A DNA stretch of 64,000 nucleotides, taken from assembly GCA_963976795.1 (NCBI GenBank), contig CAXBLT010000016.1:1-64000 (forward strand). Direction: 5' to 3'. The DNA is from UBA7359 sp963976795 (lineage in GTDB: Bacteria; Pseudomonadota; Gammaproteobacteria; Eutrophobiales; Eutrophobiaceae). A program made the position numbers and the translations under genes. Numbering within the stretch: position 1 is the first letter of the stretch; each line of letters opens with the position of its first letter. Shown here in pieces: positions 34,922 through 43,129 of the stretch. A model generated the notes under the pieces. That model ran no database searches and was not told the DNA's origin. It worked only from the letters and a program-made list of their open reading frames with translations.

Positions 34922-34949
34922 AAAATACGCCACTGATGTGGCGTATTTT
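34922..34949 (+). terminator. Terminator after the Flp pilin
   Basis: A perfect 12-bp stem (AAAATACGCCAC/GTGGCGTATTTT) with a TGAT loop is followed by ATTTAGTTTT. It separates the pilin from the rest of the Tad genes. Partial read-through would give the usual high-pilin, low-machinery ratio. Confidence 0.88.
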
Positions 34950-35000
34950 ATTTAGTTTTCAGACATTTACTGAATATTTCCCAATTCAGGTAGACGGTTT

Positions 35001-37022
35001 TTGAAAAAAACAAATTTATCCTTAAACAAACAGCGCGGGCAAGCCGCTGTTTTTGTTATCCTTTTTTCTGCTATTTTATTAGTTGCCGCCTTCTCACTCT
35101 TTAAAACGGGTAAAATCACCACCAACAAAATGCAGCTGCAAAATGCCGCTGACGCCGCTGCTTACAGTATGTCGGTCGTCGAGGCACGAGACCTGAATTT
35201 TGCCTCGTATATGAATCGCGCCATCGTCGCTAATGAAGTGGGTATTGCCCAATTTGTTGGTTTGGCTTCGTGGGCCTATCATTTCCAATCGTTTGCGTCC
35301 TATCTAGGTTTTTACAACAACTGCTGCTTCAGTCCTGCGACTTTAGGCTTATCAAACCCCATAATACAACCGATCGTAACGGGTTGGACGAGCGCCGGTA
35401 ACATCGCTGTCAAAATCATGTCCAAGCTAGCTAGCGTCGCCACTGTTCTGTTGCATAATATCAATAAGATCTATGGGATTGCGGAGATCGGCTATCACAC
35501 GGTGAGCATCCTGCTCGCAGTTGGAGTACTTGATGATGTCATCAAGGAAAACGGGCCTCCGGGGGCCAAGATTTCTGATTTTGGTATCATGTCATTACTC
35601 AGTCACATTGCAACGTATGGGGTATTGCCTGGGCTACCTGGCGATCAATTTGCCACGGGCTACAGACCAAACCAGAGGATTGATGCGGTTGACTTTGAAC
35701 AGAGTGGTTATGCCAGACTCGCGGCGTTAATCCGTGACAGCAGAGACCCTTTCACCAGTGCCAGGGGCTGGGAACTACCACTGATACCGCCTATTCACAT
35801 AACCACACCCGAAATACCACCGTTGTGGGTCGATTTAGGCGTTATTGCCTGGGAAGCTGGATTTCAATTTGATTTGGAGTTCGCCCTATCAAGAAAAGGC
35901 GGTAGTGAACTACGCATACTTTTGCCAAAGACTACTAAGGTAAGACCTGGCGAGGGGGCGAACTGGTCCAGCGCGGATACAACCGGTCTCGCCATGGATC
36001 TCTTTATCGGCGGTTACATGAGACTCTATGTTTTACCGGAGCCGTTCCGACAAAAGGTCTTCGACGGTAGATTGGCAGGCCAGCTCGGTGGCGGTAATTT
36101 AACAATATACGCTGATTTTACCGGTGCCGATCCGGTAGACCCTTCCGATTGTGAAGCTGCCAATGACGATATTACGGCAGATAATGATGCTGATGCAGAT
36201 ACATCTAACGATCTTCCTTTAAACGACTGTTCTGCCACTGCTCCACCGGGTAAAGAGCTTCTGAAAGTCCCCTTTCCCTCTGAGATCCCGTTTGCGAATG
36301 GGTTTGCCGAGGTCGCCAAAGGATCGGCCAACGATCTTAAAATGACCAAACACATGCTAATAGATCCGGCTGGTCCAGTAGAAGATGATGCCTATGGTAA
36401 CGCGCCGGAAAACGTCATTGCCTGGATGTTTCCCGGAACCGGTGCTCCTGTTCCGGCACCCCCCACAGGTATCGCCTTCGGTTCCGATGTTCCTGCACAA
36501 ACGTTAATGGGCAACAAAGTCAGTAACGCTTACGGTGGGCTGCCAATGTATGTCGATACCACCGACAATGCCCCTTTTCTGGGTGTCGGTGCGCCGTACG
36601 TACTGTTAGGCTTAGTTCAAGATGAAGCCGATTTCAACACCTATTATTTGGCTAAAACGAACCTAGCTGATGATTACACTACGGCTAATTCGAGTGAGCC
36701 GAGCGGTCGCCTGCAGGTGAATGAAGCGTTTGCCGATCAAGAACTGGCAGTGCTATCCAAATCTGAACTCTATTTCTCTCGTCCAACCGATGTCTTTGCA
36801 AGTCATTTCCATCGCGATGACGGTTTAACCGAGGTCGGCAGCGCCTTCAATCCCTACTGGCAGGCCAGACTGGTGGATACGAACTACCCTGAACGTTTAC
36901 TTGCGCTGGGTATCCAGCAGAAAGAAGAGTATGTTGGTCTTGCGAGTACCACTGGTGCCTTGGGCGGCGTATTTGATTCGCTTATTAATTTCATCTCTGG
37001 CTTGATGCCCTCTACCCCCTAA
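35001..37022 (+). CDS. Large TadG/TadE-like pilus protein
   Basis: A 673-residue protein with a prepilin-like N-terminus: KQRGQAAVFVILFSAILLVAAFSL, then KMQLQNAADAAAYSMSVVEARD, a pattern found at the start of TadG/Flp-associated pseudopilins. The start is probably TTG 35001, because the next ATG would remove the membrane segment. The body is large and of unknown fold. Residues ~375–415 form an Asp/Asn-rich stretch bounded by two cysteines (PSDCEAANDD … LPLNDC) that could bind calcium. The C-terminus is hydrophobic. It is the first gene after the pilin terminator and was probably cotranscribed with the next gene, 3 bp away. Confidence 0.75.
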   Translation: MKKTNLSLNKQRGQAAVFVILFSAILLVAAFSLFKTGKITTNKMQLQNAADAAAYSMSVVEARDLNFASYMNRAIVANEVGIAQFVGLASWAYHFQSFASYLGFYNNCCFSPATLGLSNPIIQPIVTGWTSAGNIAVKIMSKLASVATVLLHNINKIYGIAEIGYHTVSILLAVGVLDDVIKENGPPGAKISDFGIMSLLSHIATYGVLPGLPGDQFATGYRPNQRIDAVDFEQSGYARLAALIRDSRDPFTSARGWELPLIPPIHITTPEIPPLWVDLGVIAWEAGFQFDLEFALSRKGGSELRILLPKTTKVRPGEGANWSSADTTGLAMDLFIGGYMRLYVLPEPFRQKVFDGRLAGQLGGGNLTIYADFTGADPVDPSDCEAANDDITADNDADADTSNDLPLNDCSATAPPGKELLKVPFPSEIPFANGFAEVAKGSANDLKMTKHMLIDPAGPVEDDAYGNAPENVIAWMFPGTGAPVPAPPTGIAFGSDVPAQTLMGNKVSNAYGGLPMYVDTTDNAPFLGVGAPYVLLGLVQDEADFNTYYLAKTNLADDYTTANSSEPSGRLQVNEAFADQELAVLSKSELYFSRPTDVFASHFHRDDGLTEVGSAFNPYWQARLVDTNYPERLLALGIQQKEEYVGLASTTGALGGVFDSLINFISGLMPSTP

Positions 37023-37025
37023 TTG

Positions 37026-38189
37026 ATGATGACTAACATAACGCAGCAACAACTCGACAAAAAGACTGAGCAAGGTCAGGCCATGACGGAATTCTTGATC
37101 TCCGCGTCTTTCTTCCTGATACCCTTGTTTCTCGGAATGTCATTGATTGCTAAATATATTGATATCAAACAGACCAATGTGCAGGCTGCTCGTTACCAAG
37201 CCTGGGAATATACGGTTTGGTATGCGAATGACACTATCAGGCTTCCCCTTAGCAGCCCGGACGGTGAACTCATGAGTGGCTTCACTGCCGCAAACCAACC
37301 GATCAAATCCACCATAGAAACACGGAATGAGACGAAACAACGTTTTTATCGAAACCCTGGTGATGAAACCACCACCTTTCCGATCCTGGATGCTGATCAA
37401 GCCGCCCCTTGGGACACCAACAACGCCAATCCGCTTTGGCAAAACCATCGAGGCATGCCGCTTTATACTGGTGTAGATGGTAATTTGGCTAACTTGGCAA
37501 GTTCGGATGACACACCCACTATCCCTGTCGTCGGGAATATCGTTAACTTTTTAATGGACGGCATTGCGATGGCATACGGCTTAGTCGGCGAATTACTAAC
37601 CGGGGCCGGCTCATCAGTGGGCTTTAATGCAATAAATACCAACGGATATGCCGTTGCCAGTGAGTCTATGCAAATTACGACTAACCCAACCTTTATCAGG
37701 ATGGCGGGCTTGCCTGCCAATCGCGCCTTCAGTCTCGATGGTTCCGATATTGTTACTGTGGATGGTAATGCGATCATCAATAATATGAGCATTGTCACGA
37801 CAGCATCGGTGCTGACAGATGCCTGGAGTGCTGGCGGCAACGAGCATGTCTTTCGACAAGCTGGCGGCACCGCACCCACCACCGCGCTAGCAGCATTACT
37901 TAATGAAATACCCGGCTTTAGTACTGTGTGGTCTGTCGCCGCTTTACTTGCACCGGAATTGGCACCCTGTGATCCAGCTGTCGTCATAAATTCAGCTCAA
38001 CCCCATGGCAGTTTTTGGCTTGGCTATCTTGATATCGATGCTGTTCACCCCGATCGTTTAATACCCGACCCGGCTGATCCAGACACTCGAAACGGAACCC
38101 AATCCTGTAACGACGCTGGTATGTGTGATTTTAGCGGTCTGACTGTTGAACGTCCTGAAGTGGTGGACAGGGAGTGCGACCGGTTCTAA
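37026..38189 (+). CDS. TadE-like pilus protein
   Basis: About 387 residues from ATG 37026. The N-terminus EQGQAMTEFLISASFFLIPLFLGMSL is a TadE-type pseudopilin segment, followed by DIKQTNVQAARYQAWEYTVWYA. The long exported part is of unknown fold and ends in a Cys-rich tail (SCNDAGMCDFSGL and a final Cys). Its stop codon overlaps the next start (TAATG), so translation is coupled. It is probably a minor pilin or tip/adhesin component. Confidence 0.75.
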   Translation: MMTNITQQQLDKKTEQGQAMTEFLISASFFLIPLFLGMSLIAKYIDIKQTNVQAARYQAWEYTVWYANDTIRLPLSSPDGELMSGFTAANQPIKSTIETRNETKQRFYRNPGDETTTFPILDADQAAPWDTNNANPLWQNHRGMPLYTGVDGNLANLASSDDTPTIPVVGNIVNFLMDGIAMAYGLVGELLTGAGSSVGFNAINTNGYAVASESMQITTNPTFIRMAGLPANRAFSLDGSDIVTVDGNAIINNMSIVTTASVLTDAWSAGGNEHVFRQAGGTAPTTALAALLNEIPGFSTVWSVAALLAPELAPCDPAVVINSAQPHGSFWLGYLDIDAVHPDRLIPDPADPDTRNGTQSCNDAGMCDFSGLTVERPEVVDRECDRF

Positions 38190-38926
38190 TGGTTACCTCT
38201 CCAGTTTTATCTCGCATCCTTTTAGACAGTGTTAAGCTCGGTAGCCTGGCTAGCTTATTAGTGTTGTCCTGCTCTGTATTCGCGAAAGCGCCAGAATTCC
38301 CACCGCCACCTGACTCGGCGGTTGAATGGGTTGCGCAAGATATCGAGATGAATGGCAATAGAACGGCCATCCGTGCCTTTCATAGCAATGACTCCATAGA
38401 AAAAGTCGTGAAATTTTATCGTAAAGAATGGCGGAGACCATCTGAAAAAGGCAAACCTGGCTTTATGGAAACGATTGATGCGGCACCGTGGTACATCATT
38501 ACACGCATTGAGGATGATTATCTACTAACCGTACAAGTACAGGTACAAAAAAATAATAAAAATGCCTCTTGGGGCTACCTGTCGGTCAGTCCACTACCAA
38601 AGAATCCTGACAAAAAACCTGCGGAGCTAGGTAGCACTACACCGAAGATGCCGGGCAGCCATGTATTAAATGAAATGAAGAGCAATGACCCCGGGAAAAA
38701 AGCCAATACATTAATCATTGCCAACGATCATTCTCTTGGTAGCAACGCGGCTTTTTATCGCAATCATTATCAAGGAAGGGGCTGGACCACGGAAACTGAT
38801 CACAATGCACAAGATGTACAAACTTTGGTCTTTAAAACGAAACGCGAGCGGGTGACGATTATGTTGTTAAAAGATGGAAGTGAGACACGCGTAGTAGTAA
38901 ACTCAGTCAAGAATTCTGTTTTTTAA
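38189..38926 (+). CDS. Secreted two-repeat protein of the Tad locus
   Basis: About 245 residues from ATG 38189, overlapping the previous stop. A signal peptide (LGSLASLLVLSCSVFA) is followed by a Pro-rich start of the mature protein (KAPEFPPPPDSAVEW). Two related halves are visible: SNDSIEKVVKFYRKEWRR near residue 60 and NDHSLGSNAAFYRNHYQGRGW near residue 185, each followed by a beta-rich segment (TVQVQVQKNN; RVTIMLLKDG). I do not recognise the family. Its place in the operon suggests a periplasmic or surface partner of the pilus. Confidence 0.7.
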   Translation: MVTSPVLSRILLDSVKLGSLASLLVLSCSVFAKAPEFPPPPDSAVEWVAQDIEMNGNRTAIRAFHSNDSIEKVVKFYRKEWRRPSEKGKPGFMETIDAAPWYIITRIEDDYLLTVQVQVQKNNKNASWGYLSVSPLPKNPDKKPAELGSTTPKMPGSHVLNEMKSNDPGKKANTLIIANDHSLGSNAAFYRNHYQGRGWTTETDHNAQDVQTLVFKTKRERVTIMLLKDGSETRVVVNSVKNSVF

Positions 38927-38942
38927 ATTAGAATAATAATCA

Positions 38943-39296
38943 ATGAAACAGCATAAAAAAATAAACGTACAGGCTGGCCAAGGCATGGTGGAATACATCG
39001 TTGTCCTGGTGTTCGGCGTCATGGTGCTGACCGTTGGCCCCGGGGGGGATATATTACTCGATTTCCTCGGCGTCCTGAATGACAATTATCAAGGCTATTC
39101 CTATTCCGCATCGCTCTCAACCTTACCCGATCACGACAACTTTGCATTGTATGCAGTAGATACATTAGCAATAGAAAGCGAAATTGCGGCCTTAGGAAAT
39201 ATCTCAATAAATGGTGCGCTAGCGGATGCAGTCCCGGAGATACCAACAGCAAGTGATGTTATTGCAGAAGGCCTAAGTAACGTGCTTAGCTTTTAG
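38943..39296 (+). CDS. Second Flp-like prepilin
   Basis: A 117-residue protein with the class III prepilin pattern GQG followed by MVEYIVVLVFGVMVLTVGPGG: Gly cleavage site, Glu–Tyr at +3/+4 and one hydrophobic helix. The exported tail (about 80 residues) is acidic and Ala/Ser-rich (FALYAVDTLAIESEIAALG). It is longer than the pilin at 34642 and is encoded inside the assembly operon, so it is more likely a minor pilin. Confidence 0.75.
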   Translation: MKQHKKINVQAGQGMVEYIVVLVFGVMVLTVGPGGDILLDFLGVLNDNYQGYSYSASLSTLPDHDNFALYAVDTLAIESEIAALGNISINGALADAVPEIPTASDVIAEGLSNVLSF

Positions 39297-39427
39297 CCTG
39301 TCTAAAAAAGACATGAGCATTGAGTTTTGCCTATGATAAATACATTAATTTAAACTTTTAATGCTCGGCTTGTTGCATAGCGATTCAAACCAATCCAGAA
39401 CACTACTATCAATTAGAAGAATAACTT

Positions 39428-41281
39428 ATGGCTAAAAAAGAACAAAAAAGTGTTGTACCGTTAATTGGTGGCGCTATTGGTCTCGGCATTGTCGCTGCAT
39501 TGATGGCAATGCTCTATTTGAATGCGAAAGAAGCTCAACTGAAAGCCAAGTATGAGCAGGATCAATCAAGAACTATCACCGTCGTTGTTGCCAACAAAAA
39601 CATCACCAAGGGGATGGAAATTACACTGGCTGATTTTAGCGCACGCGCGGTGCCTGGTGAATTTGTGCACGACGATGCTATTTACCCAAATGATTTTGAT
39701 CGTTATGTCGGCCGCTCTATCATCGCAAATCTGGGGCAGGGAAAGACATTACTAAAAAGTTTTATTGATGAAGATTTTCCGCGCGACTTTTCTGACATTA
39801 TTCCTCCGGGCAAACGTGCGATCACCGTCACGGTCGATGATATAAACTCGATTGGTGGCTACCTACGACCGGGTAATCGTGTTGATATATATGTCAATAT
39901 TCCATTCTCAACGTCCGGTTTCCAACCTGCTCTGTTTACTGCTGCCAAAGAGGCAGGACTACTTGAGCTATTGCCAGAATCGATATTGGCTGAAATACCA
40001 CCGGAGTTGATACAAGTGGCGTCTTCTATTGAAGACCCAACAGAACTGTTGGGCGCGTTAACACCATCCGATGTCATTATTCCGGTTTTACAAAACGTGA
40101 AAGTATTGGCAACAGGCAAAGACCCTTATAGAGAAACATTGGATGCATTAAGACAACCTCAGCGCCGCACAGAAAATCAGTTTTCAAACATCACGCTTGA
40201 AGTGGATGCAGAACAAGCCGCGTTAATAACGCTAGCGCAAGATAACGGCGAGATTGTCTCACTACTGCGTAACAGAAATGATCAAGGCGCATCCAGTTTT
40301 ACCAGCGTGTCACCATTGGATCTGTTTGGCAATGCGGCCGAAATGGCCAGTGCAGAAAAGGAACGTGCCTCTCGTGTGACAACCCCCGCAGGTGTCGATG
40401 TTAATGGCAATCTGGTTGATGCCGATGGCAATAAATTACTTAGTAGAGAACAACTTGCCGCAGCGGGTTACAGTGTTAATGAGGATGGTCAAATTGTGGA
40501 CAAAGACGGCAACATTATTGACCCCAATGATATCGTAATTGCCGCCGATGGTAGCGTCTTAAGTAAACAACAGCTTGCCGCTGCTGGACTCTCAGTTAAC
40601 GCCAGTGGGCAGATTATTGATAAAGACGGCAACGTCATTGATGTGAATGATATTGTTATTGCAGCCGATGGCACGGTGGTGACTAAAAAGCAGCTTGCAA
40701 ACGCAGGCCTCAGTGTCAATGGAAATGGGGAAATCGTTGATGCTAACGGTAAGGTTGTAGCTCCAGACGACATGGTTATTGCAGCAGATGGCACCATCAT
40801 GACCAAAGACAAACTCGCTGCGCTTGAAGCGGCCGGTTACAGTGTCAATGAAAACGGAGAGATATTAGACAAGGACGGCAATGTTATCGACCCGAATAGC
40901 ATCGTAATTGCATCTGATGGCAGTGTCATGACCACAGATCAGCTCGCTGCTGCCGGACTCAGCGTTAATGAGAATGGTGAGATTGTCGATGCCAACGGTA
41001 ATGTGATCGATAAAAACGACCTGATCGTTTCAGCTAATGGGGAAGTACTCAGTAAGCAACAACTTGCCGCTGCGGGCCTGAGTGTTAATGCCAATGGTGA
41101 AGTTGTCGATGCTAACGGTGATGTAGTCTCAGCCAAGGCGTTATCCGAATTCGCACAAAATCAATCTATTACGGGTCAAATTAGAGAACCTGGAAACTAC
41201 GAATTGATTATTGGCGGCAGCAGTAAAGAGGGCATTTCTAAAAAGAAAACCGTTACCTTACCATTAGAAAAAAATGATTAA
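39428..41281 (+). CDS. cpaB: CpaB/RcpC pilus assembly protein with 40-residue repeats
   Basis: A 617-residue periplasmic assembly protein, twice the usual ~300. An N-terminal membrane anchor (about 9–31), a SAF domain (about 49–113, VVVANKNITKGMEITLADF) and the RcpC/CpaB domain (IPPGKRAITVTVDDINSIGGYLRPGNRVDIYV) are canonical. After residue ~338 come six tandem ~40-residue repeats of the form S-K-Q-Q-L-A-A-A-G-L-S-V-N…G…VD…G…IVIAADG, rich in Asp/Asn/Gly. The last part (about 585–617) ends YELIIGGSSKEG…LPLEKND, a motif shared with the next small gene. The enlarged part could be an extracytoplasmic spacer or calcium-binding stalk. The CpaB call is firm; the role of the repeats is not known. Confidence 0.88.
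   Translation: MAKKEQKSVVPLIGGAIGLGIVAALMAMLYLNAKEAQLKAKYEQDQSRTITVVVANKNITKGMEITLADFSARAVPGEFVHDDAIYPNDFDRYVGRSIIANLGQGKTLLKSFIDEDFPRDFSDIIPPGKRAITVTVDDINSIGGYLRPGNRVDIYVNIPFSTSGFQPALFTAAKEAGLLELLPESILAEIPPELIQVASSIEDPTELLGALTPSDVIIPVLQNVKVLATGKDPYRETLDALRQPQRRTENQFSNITLEVDAEQAALITLAQDNGEIVSLLRNRNDQGASSFTSVSPLDLFGNAAEMASAEKERASRVTTPAGVDVNGNLVDADGNKLLSREQLAAAGYSVNEDGQIVDKDGNIIDPNDIVIAADGSVLSKQQLAAAGLSVNASGQIIDKDGNVIDVNDIVIAADGTVVTKKQLANAGLSVNGNGEIVDANGKVVAPDDMVIAADGTIMTKDKLAALEAAGYSVNENGEILDKDGNVIDPNSIVIASDGSVMTTDQLAAAGLSVNENGEIVDANGNVIDKNDLIVSANGEVLSKQQLAAAGLSVNANGEVVDANGDVVSAKALSEFAQNQSITGQIREPGNYELIIGGSSKEGISKKKTVTLPLEKND
40442..41128 (+). repeat. Six in-frame ~120-bp tandem repeats in cpaB
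   Basis: Units start at 40442, 40562, 40682, 40802, 40931 and 41051. Five are complete (units 1, 2, 3 and 5 are 120 bp, unit 4 is 129 bp with a three-residue insertion) and the sixth is cut short. They are diverged at DNA level but strongly conserved in protein, so selection acts on the protein. Confidence 0.9.
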
Positions 41282-41294
41282 GTGAATACGTTAA

Positions 41295-41570
41295 ATGCTC
41301 AACAAAATGCTTCTTATTACTAGCCTACTGTTACCATATTTACTTATCGCCAAAGTAAATACGGTTCATGCAGAAGAAGCTAATAAATTAGAGGTGTCCG
41401 GTGAGGCCAATGAAGAACACCCCATCGTTGATATGGAAACTACGATAGAGGCGTCAGGAAAGCAGAACAATACAAATGGAAACGATAAAAGATCTATCAA
41501 AATGATTGTCGGTGGACAATCTAAAGATGGCGTAGCAAAAAGCATTAATCTGCCCGTTAGTACAAAATAA
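41295..41570 (+). CDS. Small secreted protein sharing CpaB's C-terminal motif
   Basis: A 91-residue protein with a signal peptide (LLITSLLLPYLLIAKVNTVHA). The mature part is short, Glu/Asn-rich, and ends IKMIVGGQSKDGVAKSINLPV. This is close to the CpaB tail ELIIGGSSKEGISKKKTVTLPL encoded 14 bp upstream (shared I-x-GG-x-SK-x-G and final L-P). I know no named family. The likeness and adjacency suggest that the two proteins bind the same partner, perhaps the secretin encoded next. Confidence 0.65.
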   Translation: MLNKMLLITSLLLPYLLIAKVNTVHAEEANKLEVSGEANEEHPIVDMETTIEASGKQNNTNGNDKRSIKMIVGGQSKDGVAKSINLPVSTK

Positions 41571-41630
41571 TTTGTTACGTTTATAAATTTTAAGCTCGTT
41601 AATAGGATTGGGAATCAGGAAATACTACTC

Positions 41631-43115
41631 ATGATAAAAAAAATATTTATCGCTTCTCTCTTACTGTCTTTTTCACTGGCTTGCTCAGCCGCTGAAAGAA
41701 TAGAACTTTATGCTGGTGAAATTAAGGTATTAAAACTAACCAATGTAGAGCGTATCGCTGTTGGTAACCCTGATGTCGTCAGCAACTCCATGCTGAACAA
41801 TGGCCAGTTAGTATTAATCGCCGAAGCAGACGGCACCACCAATATTCATATCTGGTTCAGTAACGGAACTGAAAAAGATTTGACAGTACATGTGATTGGC
41901 AGAACAAATAATATTGTAATTAGAAAAATCGAGGTCGAACAACTACTCAACGATATAGAAGGCCTTGAGATTGACTTGGTAGGCGATCGTATCGTTTTAT
42001 CGGGCTTGGTCGACTTTGCGCATGAAGAAACAATCAAAGCTGTTGCTGGTGGTTACGAAGAAATCCTTATGAGTATCAATTATGCAGTTAAAACTACAGT
42101 CAGAAAAAAGCTGGAGATAGAGGATCTTTTATCCGATATTGATGGTCTACATGTCCGTATAGTTGGTAGTAACATTGTGCTTACTGGCTTGATTGATAAT
42201 GGTTTTGAGAAATCGATCGAAACCGTTAAAACAGTATTTCCGGAACTCATGGATCTGACTACTCGTGGCAGTACTGATATGAGTATGCCCGATAATAAAA
42301 TGGTGTTAATGAATATCAAGATTACCGAATTCAATAAAAACTATCTGGAAACTCTAGGCATCCAGTGGGACACCACTATTGCCGGGCCGGCTGCAGGATT
42401 GGCATTGAATGGTGCCACCAATAATTACTTTAGGGCCGCGGAACAACCAGCGACTTCATTCAGTGGTGATATAGGTCTTGGCAAAAGGCTGACAGGTAAA
42501 GGTTACTTTGGTCTGGTTACAGAAATCACTTCACGTATTAACTTTGGTGTAAATTCAGGTAATGCAATCATATTGGCCGAACCACGTTTGGCCGCTCGCA
42601 GTGGCGGTGAAGCCAACTTCTTATCCGGTGGTGAATTTCCTATTGAAATATCCAATATAAACGGCACAACTGTTGAGTTTAAAAAATTTGGTATTCAACT
42701 TACTGTAAAACCTGAGGTAGACAGGGACAATAACGTTAAAGCCAAGGTAACGACAGAGCTTAGCGCTATCAACAATGCCGTTGCTGTGAATGGTATACCC
42801 GGATTGAATACACGCAAGACGGAAGCCGATGTCATCTTAAGTTCTGGTGAAACGTTAGTAATGTCTGGTTTGATAAACCAGGAAGCCTCTAAAGATGAGC
42901 AGGGGATAAAATGGCTTAAAGATTTACCTATATTAGGCAGGCTTTTTAGCTCTGAAACCTTTCGTGATAATAAAAGTGAGTTAGTCATCTTTGTCACTCC
43001 TCAAGTTTTTGATGCCAGTTCCGACATTAATAAAAAGGCGAAAGAATATTTTAATCAGAAAACCAGAGATACCATCGATGCGATAGATGAGAGCTCTCTA
43101 GAAATCGTTTACTAA
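41631..43115 (+). CDS. cpaC: CpaC/RcpA outer-membrane secretin
   Basis: A 494-residue secretin that forms the outer-membrane channel of the Tad pilus. A signal peptide (to ~residue 20, ACSA) precedes the pilus/MSHA-type N-terminal domain (RIELYAGEIKVLKLTNVERIAVGNPDVV). Two BON-like units follow, beginning IVIRKIEVEQLLNDIEGLEIDL and KKLEIEDLLSDIDGLHVRIV. The C-terminal secretin domain covers about 300–480 with ILAEPRLAARSGGEANFLSGGEFPI, GQ-like VILSSGETLVMSGLI and LPILGRLFSS. It lies between the CpaB-related genes and the ATPase. Confidence 0.93.
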   Translation: MIKKIFIASLLLSFSLACSAAERIELYAGEIKVLKLTNVERIAVGNPDVVSNSMLNNGQLVLIAEADGTTNIHIWFSNGTEKDLTVHVIGRTNNIVIRKIEVEQLLNDIEGLEIDLVGDRIVLSGLVDFAHEETIKAVAGGYEEILMSINYAVKTTVRKKLEIEDLLSDIDGLHVRIVGSNIVLTGLIDNGFEKSIETVKTVFPELMDLTTRGSTDMSMPDNKMVLMNIKITEFNKNYLETLGIQWDTTIAGPAAGLALNGATNNYFRAAEQPATSFSGDIGLGKRLTGKGYFGLVTEITSRINFGVNSGNAIILAEPRLAARSGGEANFLSGGEFPIEISNINGTTVEFKKFGIQLTVKPEVDRDNNVKAKVTTELSAINNAVAVNGIPGLNTRKTEADVILSSGETLVMSGLINQEASKDEQGIKWLKDLPILGRLFSSETFRDNKSELVIFVTPQVFDASSDINKKAKEYFNQKTRDTIDAIDESSLEIVY

Positions 43116-43129
43116 ATCAGGAACTCCGT

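Noticed and set aside
40442..41136. Long antisense ORFs of up to ~107 codons under the cpaB repeats, and the repeats as a possible CRISPR array
   Set aside because: The antisense frames are by-products of the in-frame 120-bp repeats. The repeats are coding, lack constant direct repeats with unique spacers, and no cas genes are nearby.
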